Below are positions 13,315 to 26,201 of a stretch of DNA of 64,000 nt, piece after piece. The position numbers and the translations under genes were made by a program. The stretch covers positions 27,693,736 through 27,757,735 of the forward strand of contig CM043801.1 of NCBI GenBank assembly GCA_023974075.1, read 5' to 3'. A model generated the notes under the pieces. That model made no database searches. It was not told where the DNA came from and worked only from the letters and a program-made list of their open reading frames with translations. The DNA is from Chaenocephalus aceratus. Its lineage: Eukaryota > Chordata > Actinopteri > Perciformes > Channichthyidae. Positions within the stretch are counted from its first letter, which is position 1; the number at the start of each line of letters is the position of its first letter.

Positions 13315-14085
13315 AACAACAGATAAAGCCAGAAATCTAGATGTAGTCATGGACTCTGACCTGAGTTTCAACAGTCACATTAAAACAGTTACTAAATCAG
13401 CCTACTATCACCTAAAGAACATATCTAGGATTAAAAGACTAATGTCACAGCAGGATTTAGAAAAACTTGTCCATGCTTTTATCTTCAGTAGACTCGACTA
13501 CTGCAATGGTGTCTTCACAGGTCTCACTAAAAAATCTATTAGAAAGCTGCAGCTGATTCAGAACGCCGCTGCTCGAGTCCTCACTAACACTAAGAAAGTG
13601 GATCACATCACTCCTGTTCTGAAGTCTTTACACTGGCTTCCTGTGTGTCAAAGAATAGATTTCAAAATACTGCTGCTGGTTTATAAAGCACTGAATGGTC
13701 TTAATTATGAACCATCCGATCTCTCAGGTCTTCAGGATGGTCACTTTCTGTCCCAGAGTCAGAACTAACATTGAAACAGCGTCAGTTTTTCCAAATTGAA
13801 CAACTCCAGACTCAGTCCGCTGCAACTCTGACGACTTTTAATCCGGCTGAAGACCTTTTTGTCGCTGCATTGAACTATTCACATCTTAAACTGCACTGTA
13901 ATTATTGTACTTTTCTTTTAATGTTTAATTATTCATATTTTAGACTGCCTGTAAATTTATCCATGTATTTTCCTTTTATGTTTATTTATTAGCTGTTCTT
14001 TTTTAATGCTAATGTCTTTCATTTTTGTAAAGCACTTTGAATTGCCTTGTGTTGAAAAGTGCTATATAAATAAACTTGCCTGCCT
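13315..14085 (+). mobile_element. 5'-truncated L2 LINE copy
   Basis: The open part at 13349-13768 encodes the region after the L2 reverse transcriptase palm: LSFNSHIKTV, SRLDYCNGVFTGL, LQLIQNAAARVLT and LKSLHWLPVCQRIDFKILLLVYKALNG. The C-terminal coding sequence is then disrupted (stop at 13766-13768). The 3' UTR ends TTGAAAAGTGCTATATAAAT AAA with a short TGCC repeat, the typical fish L2 tail. It is a dead-on-arrival copy lacking the endonuclease and most of the reverse transcriptase. Confidence 0.88.
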
Positions 14086-15847
<1,762 letters not shown>

Positions 15848-16661
15848 TGGAGGGGAGATAATTCAGGGAATCATTGCCATTCTCTCTCGTCCTCCCCCAT
15901 GATGGATTACCAGGCTGGGGACCGACCTCACAGAGCCTGAAGAACCACCTCACTGTGGCATGAGTCCATAACATTAGCGGAGACAAATAGCGCAAAGATC
16001 TGTATCTGCTGCCCATGCATGTAACAGATTATTTTCCCACTGATTGCCTTTGTTAGTTTACTAGTTGCTTTGTTATCTTGTGACTAATTTATGAACCTCT
16101 GAGTTAAATACATGTGCTACAACTCTGTCTTCAGCCTAGTGCCATGTTTGCAGGTTTTCTTTAATAGCTGCAAAAGCTAATTGAATAGATGTGTCTTACA
16201 TGCATAAACCTTTTCCTGGGTGTAACCCGTATTCCTGTTGTGTTTAAATCCACCAATTACGACCCAGACAATCATTTGAGTTCAAATATGTAAAGGTCCT
16301 ATGACATGGTATAATTACTTCCTAAATGTGTGTATTCAAATTGAAATAAAGTGTTATGTTATTGAGAGGTTCCTGATGACTTTAATGGTGCGATGTATAG
16401 TTATCAGTGAAGATGCCATGCTTGTAAGGATAAAGCATTTATTTGTACCTTGAAGTTAATTTTGTGGGATCTTTGAGGCCCTCTTCATTATGGGTGGACA
16501 ATGGCCATGCATATTGGATATTTTGTTATGTTTTGTTAAGTATCAAAAAACTATTTAATTCAAGGACAACTTCAGCTGCTGTATTTGTCCATTATAATAG
16601 CCTACATGTTAGCTTTTGAAATACGAAAACAAATGTTGAAAAAAATCCAACAGCAGTAGAC
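15848..16661. other. No gene seen
   Basis: Noncoding. A TAAAGGTCCTATGACATGG string at about 16292 resembles a MITE terminus, but no partner end was found. Confidence 0.5.
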
Positions 16662-19279
16662 CAGGGATGAGCAAATGGCAGCCTCTTTTTGCGGCCCTCA
16701 GATTAATTTATAAACAACGTAATTAATAAAGAAAATATATATATATTTTTAATTGTTTTACTTGTAGTACTGATACCATCCAGTAGACTCCTAGTTACGT
16801 CAAATACCGCAAAATAATCTGTGACGTGTTGTGTGTATGGTGTTTGTTTCCCGGGGAAAACACTCACAAGAAACACCGACTGTTGTTATGCCTGCTGTGA
16901 CATTAAGTTGCGCTGAGGAGCAGCAGAGTGCGGGTTGACATTCCCCTTATTGTGCGTCAGCAGAGACAGGCTACAAGTGGTTCAAGTTAGACAACTAATG
17001 TCTGGGTTAGTGTTCATGACTTCATGTTTATGTCATTTTAATGGTTAATCTCAATGCACACACATTTTCCGTGCTTTCCAATAGTTTAAAATAGTTGTAT
17101 TCCACTGTTAAATGACCGGTTTAATACAAACATGCCACTTGTAAACATGAAATAATATTTCTGTGAACTGATATTTGTTTAGTTGGCTTATTAGAGCAGT
17201 GGTTCCCAAACGGTGTGCCGTGAGGCAAGTCCGGGTGTGCTGTGGGATTTTGTGACAACCATACGTATTATTGCAATATACAACTACACAAAAATAATTA
17301 TTTTTTAATTTACTATATCAGTACTTTGTAGGTTTATAGGCTCTGTGCACAAGATGGCGTCTATCAACTTCCGGCGGCTGGGTGTGCGGCTGAGTACTTC
17401 CGGAGTTTAGAGTTTTTGTTTTTTTAGAGAAATTGTGTATTTCATTACAAAAAGCAGTTATACCATACTATGTTGAGGTACTAATGAATTATATCCTTAA
17501 AACAAACGCACACATAAATAACAAAGGAAAATACATAATTTAATAAATCCACAATATGATAACATTTTACAGATTAATTTAATAAACTTTTACAAGGTGT
17601 AGGGGAAAAATACATATTTAAACATTTCAATTAGTCTCTGCATATTTAAGTAATGCTAGTTTATATAACAGATGAACAGATGTACAATATCCAGAAAGTA
17701 GATGCAAAAAATATATATAATGTGTGCATTTCCAACATATCCTCTGAAAGAGTGTTAGTCGTTGAGTTGAAGTGAGCCATTAGTTTTTTTTCGTGGTGCG
17801 ATGTCTGCTGAGAAGTCCTTGTATGCCTCGCTGACTTTGAGGACATCTGGGTCTGGCAGCTCCCCCCGCACGGCCTTGTAACGTGTACTCCTTTGAACAT
17901 GTTTATATGATAATTAGGACTTTAAGAACAATTTTACACTCAGACAACAATCACAAAGTTGGAGCAGGCTACATACAATTACTTAGGACAATATATATTA
18001 CCTTACATCGTCAGCAACTGTAAACTGCTTTGGCTTAGTGGAAATGAACACCATGTCACTCACTCAGCCTGGTTTCACACCCTATTAATTACACAAAATA
18101 ATCGTCAAATTAATTGAAAAGGTCGTTGATGCAACATACTAAATCAGCTCTTGGCACAAAGGACATACTCATTACATCCGTGGATTGGTTGTGAACACAT
18201 ACTGTACTTACCATGGTTCTTGGCTTGTGCCATCGCTGCTCTGTTTCAGTGCAGCTGAGGACAGGGGGGACAGCAGCCAGGTTGAGTGTGGAGTAGTGTG
18301 CGGTCTGGAACAGCAGTGCAACATTGTGGTTGCAGAGTGCTGTTCCAGCTACACAGGAACACTTTGCCACTGCAATCTCCACAGGTGAGCAGTTCTTAAA
18401 ACAAAATGTCAGTCATTTTACATTTAGGACACTGCTTCAATACAACACAGACACATGAGAAAGCTGAGAGCAAGCTGATCAGGCAAGTAGTAGGTGTGGG
18501 AAAAGGCTAAACCATGTCAGGTTGTCAGTCACATCACATACACAGAAGTTCTGCTGTTTGGAATACTGTAATTTAAGGACATTCAAACAGATACGCTTGA
18601 ATAGCCTGTCTCAGCTCTCTCAATGTATTATCTTATATAACTACATAAAATAGTGTTAGTAGAATGTTGAACAGCTTAACAAAGATGTAGGGTACAAAAC
18701 CAGCACTTACCTAACACTGGTCAATACAAATAATTGGACCCTACATGGATTATACTAACCATTCAGAACAGCAGCCGTCACAACCAGTTTCTGGGGTTTC
18801 CATGAAAGCAGAGACGGTTTTCAACCTCTCACTAAGAATCTTTGATGAAAGCTAAGTTTGGGTTTAGCTAATGTATTTATCATTTTACACGAGAGGGTTA
18901 CAAAACGAAAATAAATCTGTAGCCCCTTCATGCTACACACACATAGCTAGCTACCAGTTGATGTGAGCACATGTATTCTCACTATGTAATCTGTTGCAAC
19001 ACGTCAGCTAGCTGGGTTTATTTGAATCCTACATCACAGGTTACCTACTCTTGCCACATAAAAACCCCAGAACATGAACCCGATTGAGGCTTTGAACCGA
19101 TTAACACTTTTTATTTTCCTCCCTACTCTGAGATCGTGAGGCTTTTCATGCTTTCTCATGGACCTGTAACAGCTAGCCCTGACGCTCACTCTCCCTGAAG
19201 GTAGATCTTTGTTTGAAACTGTGGGGAATTGGATATCATTCATGTTATCCAAAAAAACGTAATAGTACATCATTAAAAC

Positions 19280-20029
19280 TAGATATGTCCCGATCCGATC
19301 ACGTGATCGGGATCGGTTTTTTTTTTCATAATTTTTTTTTTTATTATTTAATGTTACAAAACAAAAATGACCATGTTCACGTCTTAAAGTCATCCTGAGG
19401 ACTTAGTTTTGGTTTAAAATTACACAACATCATGTATGTGTTGCTTTCTTTGGGCTTGTTTTCAGACCTGGTTGCTTATTTCTCTCAAAGCTGGCAACAG
19501 AGTGGGCGCAGTGTCTAATAGTAGCAGTAAGCTAACGAGAGGCTACGTTCAGCTGGTGACTCGGGAGTCGGGACAGAGAAAATGTCAGGAGTTTGGAAGT
19601 ATTATAAAATTGAAAGCGAAGGCAGTGTAACAGCCAGATGCAATGTTTGCAAGGCAGAGGTTCCGCGTGGTGGAAAGAACAGAGCTACGTTCAACACGAC
19701 CAATCAAATACGCTACCTGAGAAACAAACACCAACAACAACACGGCGAGTACACAGCGGCCACTCAGGTAACGGCACTGAAACAACCAACACTTTCAGAG
19801 ACTTTTAAAAGGAAAGAGAAACTGCCCCAGAACAGTGAAAAGGCCAAAAGAATAACAGCCAAGATAGCTGAATTCATCGCGTCGGATGACCAGCCGTTAT
19901 CTGTTACCTTTTTTTTCTCTTAATGCATTGCATAAAGATCGGATCGGGAAAAATCGGTATCGGCAGATTGTCAAAATCAAATGATCGGAATCGGATCGGG
20001 AGCAAAAAAAGGTGATCGGGACATCCCTA
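19280..20029 (+). mobile_element. 750-bp hAT element (layer 4)
   Basis: The left end TAGATATGTCCCGATC matches the reverse complement of the right end, TAGGGATGTCCCGATC. Exact target-site duplications ATTAAAAC lie at 19272-19279 and 20030-20037. GATCGG units are repeated just inside both ends. It is an internal-deletion derivative that keeps only a BED zinc-finger exon. Confidence 0.95.
19582..19923 (+). pseudogene. BED zinc-finger fragment of a hAT transposase
   Basis: The frame from ATG 19582 encodes SGVWKYYKIESEG, then ARCNVCKAEVPRGG and LRNKHQQQHGEY. This gives a C-x2-C...H-x4-H arrangement typical of BED-type DNA-binding fingers at the N-terminus of hAT transposases. After TLSETFKRKEK the frame runs to a stop at 19921-19923 just before the 3' terminal repeat. 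The RNase H-like catalytic domain and the dimerisation domain are absent, so the product could at most bind DNA. The 113-aa length is far below the roughly 600 aa of a full transposase. Confidence 0.8.
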
Positions 20030-20433
20030 ATTAAAACGCTTTACACTGTATCAAGACTGTCAATTTGTGAAAGTTAGCCAGTAACTACAGCTTTGTTTGT
20101 CACTTACCTTCATAATTGTCGACGTAGCTGGATATGTAGCTACATCTTGAACCCCTTTTCTCTTTTGCTCCTCGGGGCTGAGCCTGCCGCTTGTACCAGC
20201 CGATGTACATCACTGATGTTAACCTTCGGTAGGTCTTGGAGACATCGAGTGTAAAATAGTGCCTATATAATATCTATACGCTATCTATCGCTCTTCCCTC
20301 TACCGCTCTACTGTAGACCGGACGTTTACAACCGCACACCCAGCCGCCGGAAGTTGATAGACGCCATCTTGTGCAACTAGCCAATATGTACGTAATCTGC
20401 GCGTCCACATCTCCACGTGCAGTGCTGCATAAA

Positions 20434-20620
20434 CATGGCTGAGTCAGCGATAACTTCCGAGGGATGGAGTGGAGGTATGCCCATTATTTTTAGTTCGTCC
20501 GAAGAATAGACAGGAATGTGACGGTGAGGTGCAAACTGTGTCCAGGCCAGAAGCGGTTATCCACTGCTGTAAACACCACGTCAAACCTCAACAAACACCT
20601 GCAAAGAACACATGCTAAGG
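20434..20620 (+). pseudogene. BED zinc-finger remnant of the layer-2 hAT
   Basis: ATG at 20434 opens a short frame (MAESAITSEG...) that meets TAG near 20508. The following sequence, in a shifted frame, encodes VTVRCKLCPGQKRLS and SNLNKHLQRTHAKV, a BED finger with C-x2-C and H-x4-H. A small indel or splice between the two pieces is needed; the apparent gap of about 35 bases is too short for a normal intron, so a frame lesion is likelier. No catalytic domain follows before the 3' terminal repeat at 21487. Confidence 0.65.
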
Positions 20621-21569
20621 TGAAGCTACCGCACACGCTATTTGTTGTTTGTTTATATCACGTAGTCTGTTCTTCTTCTCTGTCTTCCGGTTGTTGCCTG
20701 TTTTGAATGACAAATACACACTACTGCCGCCTGCTGGTAAGGAAAGTTATTGCCACTCACGCATTCGCAGTTGTACGTGCTCGGCGAGTAAAGTAACGAG
20801 TTACTTTATGTAGATAGTAACGAAGTAGTGTAATACATTACTTTTTTTTTTTAAGTAATATGTTACATTTTTTTAGTAACGACCCCATCTCTGGAGTTGG
20901 CGTTCTCTACTCTGGTTTACATGCTGAACAACAGGAGGTCACGGCTCTCTGTTGAACAGGACTTGCGAGTGGCCCTCTCTTCAGTGCCACCAAGGATTAA
21001 AAAAATCTGCGCGCCCCGACAGGCACATGTATCTCACTAATTTGTAAATTGGCAAAATATTTACAATGGCACATGTTTCAATGCTGATTGCTGAAATGTT
21101 ACATTTATAATTTGTAGTTCAGGACCATGGACAATGCAGCTTCCTTGCATTGACATTTCTCTGTGCTGAATTTCTGCTGAGTGTCCTTTGCCTCATTTTT
21201 AATGTTGTGACCTGTCTGGTTTAAATGAGTGTGTTGCTGCTTTGATGAAGCCTAATTTGATAAAGCTTCAAATTAATTTCTGAAATATTTCGTTAATAAA
21301 TATTTCATGAGTAATATAGTTGTCTTTGTCGTAGTTGTATTAGTAAATAATTATGCACATTTACAGATATTTTACATGATATGAGTGATAACACGTGTTA
21401 TAAGAGCTATTTTGCACAATAGGTGTGCCTTGAGATTTGTACTTGTCCTTTGGTGTGCCTTGGGCACAACAAGTTTGGGAACCACTGTATTAGAGGATGT
21501 TCCCTGAAAGATTGTAAAATGTCAATGAAGATGTCAGTATATTTGTTAATAATGATATACAACACATGG

Positions 21570-21834
<265 letters not shown>

Positions 21835-21945
21835 CCAGTGATCTGTTCAGTGATGTCAGTGATCTGTTCCAAGTGAATCTGTGGCCCCTGGTGGCCAGTA
21901 CATACATTATGTGGCCCCCACCACCATCAAAGTTGCCCATCCCTG

Positions 21946-22479
21946 ATTTAGATGATCAAGACACATTTTAATGTAAGGGAAATACTGCTTCATGTTGCTT
22001 TACAGTACTCCCCTTTTCCCCGAGCTATCAGAGAGTACTGTACACTCTCTGAAGGATCTTAATCTGTGGTAAACGTGCGCTGGGGAGACGGAGGTCGCTG
22101 GCTGTTTTAGCTGCTCAGTGGGATACTGCCATTTTCTTCCACAATCCCTCTTTTTTTATATTTTCCCGATGACCTTTAAAACGTTGCAGAATAGAGGGCA
22201 GCTTCTATTGTGGCTTAATTATAAACTGACCCGAGGTCACATCATATCACCGAGAGCCTTGGCATATTATTCAAAGATTTAAAACCAATGACGCCCTGTT
22301 GCAGAGCGACTGCAGCGAACAGATGATAAAGAGAATATTTTTTATTCAACATGCTTTCAATCAGCAGAACATTATAAATATAATGCCGTACTGTGTAGTA
22401 TTTTGGTTTCAAATCTGCTCCCAATATTGAAATTCATTCTTCTTTCTCAGCATGTGGCTGGAAAGAAGTTTCTAATTTT
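21946..22479. other. No gene seen
   Basis: Noncoding spacer between the transposon nest and a LINE tail. Confidence 0.55.
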
Positions 22480-22565
22480 TCATTTCATTTCAAACATTTA
22501 TTTAATCAGATTGGTCCCTTGAGATCATAGATATCTTTTTCAAGGGAGACCTGAATATCCTAATC
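22480..22565 (-). mobile_element. 3' tail of the same LINE family as 7270-12640
   Basis: On the minus strand this reads CAGGTCTCCCTTGAAAAAGA, then GATCTC/ATGATCTCAAGGGACCAATC and TTAAATAAATGTTTGAAATG, matching 12558-12632 with few differences. It is a very short, 5'-truncated insertion. Whether 22566-22860 also belongs to it is unclear. Confidence 0.75.
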
Positions 22566-25140
22566 CTAATACAAAGCTAACTAATTCACTAATCCTCTTA
22601 TGATCAAACCAATTCTGATCCTCTAAATCCAAAACAAAGATATGAAATCAAATCCACTATAATCCACTGTAGCAAACTTTCTGCAGACAAAACATCAGTA
22701 TGGGGTTTAAACTTAGTTTTAAATGTCTTCCTGAGATTTCCTTTCGTTATAATTTCATGCTGAGAGCTAATTAGACTGTTAATTAGAAGTTTGAGAGGTG
22801 TCTCTAAAACACCTTGTATCTTCCACCCCACTTTCTTTTGGAGTGCTAATTAACTGATACTTTTATGCAAATATGTATGTTTATTATACAGAAATTGATC
22901 TCTCCCAATATCATATTGTAAGTCTGCAACAGAAGCTAAGCCTAAAAGTGTCAAACTTGTATTTTAAAGACTACCTCAAATCTGATTCTGATGTTGCCAT
23001 TATGTGGCTCTTATCTCCACATGAAGGCTTGTTTTTGTTGCAGAACTTTTATGTTAGCTTGTTAAAAATACAAATCTTTTAATTTCTGTTGACGTCACAT
23101 ACTGTATCAATCCATCTGCACTAGGCGAAACTAAATAGTTATTCAGTTCCAAAATACTTGTGACTAAATGTTTTCTGCCATTGTAGATCCACTGTGATAT
23201 GTATGTTGTAATGCACATGTTATGACAGAGAAAACACTTTTGGAAAGACTTTTTTTGGCATTATCTTTGGCTTTTGACAATCTGTTCTGATTGTTCATTA
23301 ATTCAAGCATTTTACTTCTTATGCACTTAAGAAAGGGAAACATTGTGAGTTACTTTTACGTAATGGTTTAACTGGTACGGCCCTCTTGAGATCAAATTGG
23401 TCGGGACTGTGTGTGGCCCATTAACTAAAATGAGTTTGATACCCCTGCTCTAAACTAGCAGCTTGGCTCCCACCCAGTCCTAAAATAATATAGTTGACAC
23501 ACGATGTGCTCCTTGAAAAGAAAGATTATTTGTAAAGCTTCAAACAAAAAGAAATCATTTCCAAACCCAGGGAGTATTTAGTCTTAGTGCAGCTCCATAT
23601 ACCTGGCACCAAGTTCTCCATACACGTTAAGAATAAGGACAATCTTTTGTTTGTTCATTATGCTCAATTTGAGATATGTTATAGCCATTAGTATTGTTTG
23701 GGATTACTCTGGCAGTCGATGAGTATCATTTCCTCTGTGCACATTTGTGAACATATTGAGAGGAGAGCAGGCAGATGGCTGCAAACTCATTTTCTCGTGG
23801 CATCCTGATCACAGTCCAAGACTCCTACCCTACTGGGACCGGTGCTCTAATTTCCTACATAGAGCTTGATAACAGGAACTTCCTCAACAACGACTCACCA
23901 GGTGTATAACTGGACGAAAAACATGGAGGCGGCTGACCTTAATTACACGCTTGTGAATTGTTAACTGTATCCCATTTTGCATTTACATATGAAACTGCAG
24001 AGCACAGGAGTGAACAGTATACCTGATTGTTGGGCGACGATAAGCAAGAAGGAGAGTTCCTATCTATCAACCTTGTGTTTTTATTACTTCCCATATTCAA
24101 TTTTAAACCCGTTATCTCTGTTGTGTTGCACTTTTATGCTTCCCTAATGGGTGCTAGCAACAAAACATGGAGGTTCTGTCAGAGAGGAAATTTGGGACAT
24201 ATTTTCAAATCTAATACCGACAGGGAATAGCTGACATTTATCTTAAAATAACCTTTAGTCAAATGGCCTTCAGTATCTCACAGGGAGGGCTTAGTCCTAT
24301 TTGGCTTATCATAGAGGGTATAATAAGGACAGCAGATAGGCGGAGGCTTTCGGAGACACCTTTAAAAAGCCACAAAGCACCAGTGGCATTGAATAAGCCA
24401 CTCTTTGTCCGTAACAAAGAGCAGCCAGGGTGTGTGTGAGGATAACGGCTGGTTACTAAGGATGTGAAAGATAGAAAAAAGAGTGTTTGGTATAGATCTG
24501 AGAATGTTTCAATGACAGCATGTGGATCTGTTCACACAGAGAGCTGATTGTTTTGAAATATGCACTAATGTAAACTTAGGGTGTTGCTGTATCATTAAGC
24601 CACGGAGGTATGCTTGGGTCCAAAAGATATCACAAAAGATGACTCCAGACTTGTATTGAACATGGTTGAGAGTTAAGCCATGGCCAAGGAAAGAGTGATT
24701 TGTGTGTTTCCAAATCTAGCTGTTAATAAAATAACTTATTAGCAGGAATTGTAACAGTATTACATTAGGTAGATATTGGTTCTCCAACAACAACAACTAG
24801 TCAGGGTTTTTTGTTGGAGGAGCTATTTTTTCATAATAGCTGATTTTCAGATATTTCTCTTTCTAATAAAGTTTCTTCAGAAGTTTATAGTACCACGGTG
24901 CACCTCATAGGCAGCCTAGTTTTTGTTCCTCATAATTTTGTACTTTAAGGCAAATCATTCATTAACATGTTTATTTAACTAGAAATCCCCCCTTTGCTGT
25001 TGTCGGCCCCCATTAAAAAGTCAAGCTTGTCATAAAGCTCATCACTTCAAAATGTCATTATCAGATTTACTACCAAAACAAACTAATCAGTTCATCCTTG
25101 AATAAGAGAGGAAATCTTCGCCAAAACTTCAAGATATTCA
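22566..25140. other. No gene seen; one solo hAT end
   Basis: Noncoding. Near 23375-23447 the string GGCCCTCTTGAGATCAAATTGG and the end TGAGTTTGATACCCCTG resemble one terminus of a Charlie-like hAT element; the opposite end was not found. Confidence 0.45.
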
Positions 25141-25145
25141 TTTAA

Positions 25146-25958
25146 AGGTGACATGTCATGCTTTTCCGGTTATTACCCGTCCCCTTGTGTGTTATGAAGG
25201 TTTTTATGCATGCAAATGGTCTGCAGAGTCAAAACCCTCAAAGTACACCCTGTAGGGAGTAAAACTCTAACACAGAAAATACCTCCCCAAAACGCCTCGT
25301 TGGAGATACGTCACTGTCCCTTTGATTCTTCCGGGTACATCATGATGTCATGTCGTCCCCGGAACGAAATGGACCAATCCGTGGAGCCGTTACGTTACGT
25401 CCGCGAAGCCGTTACGTTAAGCCCCCGCTGATTGGTCCAAATTGACCAATCCACGGACTTCCTCACACACTCAGTGCAGGCAGCTCTGCTGATTTCTCCT
25501 CCCTGGCTGCAGGCTGATAACAGACAGTTGGGATCGCGGCGAAATTCTCTCTGCAGACCCATTCTCACAGCGTTTATCAACCTTTTCTTACTCAATATCA
25601 AGCCACACTTATTGTTTTTACTTCGGCTGTGACTTTGTGTGTGCTCAGGGTGAGTTTGGCTGTGTTTCGCTGTGTATCGCTAAACAAGGAAATCACACCT
25701 CCACGGAGCTCAGCGCGATTCACAACGTCCCGACTGGTCCCGACCAATCGGAGCACACTGGGCTCACAGGGAGGGGGGGGGGCAAGAGCTGCAACGAGCC
25801 GTTTAGTGGAGAGAGTGAATACTGCTGAATACACATACTTTACAGAGATGCTGTATGCGAAACCAATGTGAGTTTGGAAAGTTGCACAGTATAAATCTAT
25901 TCTAGTAGACCTCAACAATGGAATTATGATCAGTGGAAATGGCCTTGACATGTGACCT
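25146..25958 (+). mobile_element. Complete TTAA-flanked MITE
   Basis: The left end AGGTGACATGTCATGC and the reverse complement of the right end, AGGTCACATGTCAAGG, form a terminal inverted repeat. TTAA lies directly outside on both sides (25142-25145 and 25959-25962). TTAA duplications are typical of Kolobok and piggyBac transposons; the AGGT start suits Kolobok better, but that is inference. No protein domain is seen in its 813 bp. Related partial copies lie at 1-208, 1405-2268, 3043-3170 and 43091-43352. Confidence 0.8.
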
Positions 25959-26201
25959 TTAAGGCGTTCCTGAGATATTGCGTGTATATGAATGGGACAA
26001 ATGGACAGACGGACAAACCGAAACACAATGCCTCTGGCCTTGGCTGTTGAGGGGGCATAAAAATGGAGGGGAAAAATAATTTGCCCTTTTAAATTGCCCA
26101 ATCCAGAGAATGATGGAGCCTTGAAACTATCTACGCACTCTAAATGCGTCCTACCTCTTTTATTAATGTGTCCTTCCCCACCTTTTTTAACTAATTGTAC
26201 C

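Larger units (their letters stand above)
17755..20210 (-). pseudogene. Split SWIM zinc-finger gene of a transposon
   Basis: I read five exons on the minus strand: 20210-20108 (ATG, MYIGWYKRQ...), 19218-19127 (...ASCYRSMRKHEKPHDLR), 18394-18212, 18081-18002 and 17890-17755 (stop). Each junction has AG and GT ends, and donors after exons 1 and 3 are GTAAGT. The exon lengths sum to 594 nt, exactly 198 codons, with phases that match. Exon 3 carries the SWIM pattern CxC...CxH (KCSCVAG...CNHNVALLF) and ends in EQRWHKPR. The joined exons 4-5 read VADDVRSTRYKAVRGELPD, close to what follows SWIM domains in transposon YqaJ proteins as I recall them. Exon 4 has an in-frame TGA at 18064-18066 where an Arg codon (CGA) is likely. 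No YqaJ nuclease domain follows, so the gene looks truncated as well as broken. The hAT at 19280-20029 sits inside intron 1. Confidence 0.7.
17345..20377 (-). mobile_element. DNA transposon with ~43-bp terminal repeats carrying a SWIM gene (layer 3)
   Basis: Positions about 17346-17389 and 20333-20375 are perfect inverted copies of each other (starting GCACAAGATGGCGTC and containing CCGGCGGCTGGGTGTGCGG), with weaker similarity continuing inward. The enclosed gene begins near the right repeat and ends near the left one, as expected if the repeats bound the element. Removing the nested hAT leaves about 2.27 kb. No clear target-site duplication was found. SWIM-containing proteins of this type are, in my recollection, carried by YqaJ-nuclease transposons; class assignment is inference. 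Confidence 0.75.
17197..21487 (+). mobile_element. hAT transposon (layer 2)
   Basis: The 15-bp terminal inverted repeat CAGTGGTTCCCAAAC is perfect at both ends. Exact target-site duplications TATTAGAG lie at 17189-17196 and 21488-21495, establishing a hAT insertion. Its own sequence is 17197-17344 plus 20378-21487. It contains a BED zinc-finger coding remnant near 20434-20620 but no catalytic domain, so it is an internally deleted copy. Confidence 0.95.

Noticed and set aside
16292..16330. MITE left end TAAAGGTCCTATGACATGG
   Set aside because: No matching right end was found nearby, so it is not listed as an element.
17345..20377. hAT identity for the SWIM-gene element
   Set aside because: Its ends start GCACAAGATGG and no 8-bp duplication was found; only the elements around and inside it are hAT.
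20474..20509. Intron between the two BED-finger pieces of the layer-2 hAT
   Set aside because: A 35-base intron is too short for vertebrate splicing; a frame lesion is more likely.
25598..26101. 167-codon minus-strand frame
   Set aside because: It runs across the end of a MITE into unique sequence and has no recognisable domain.
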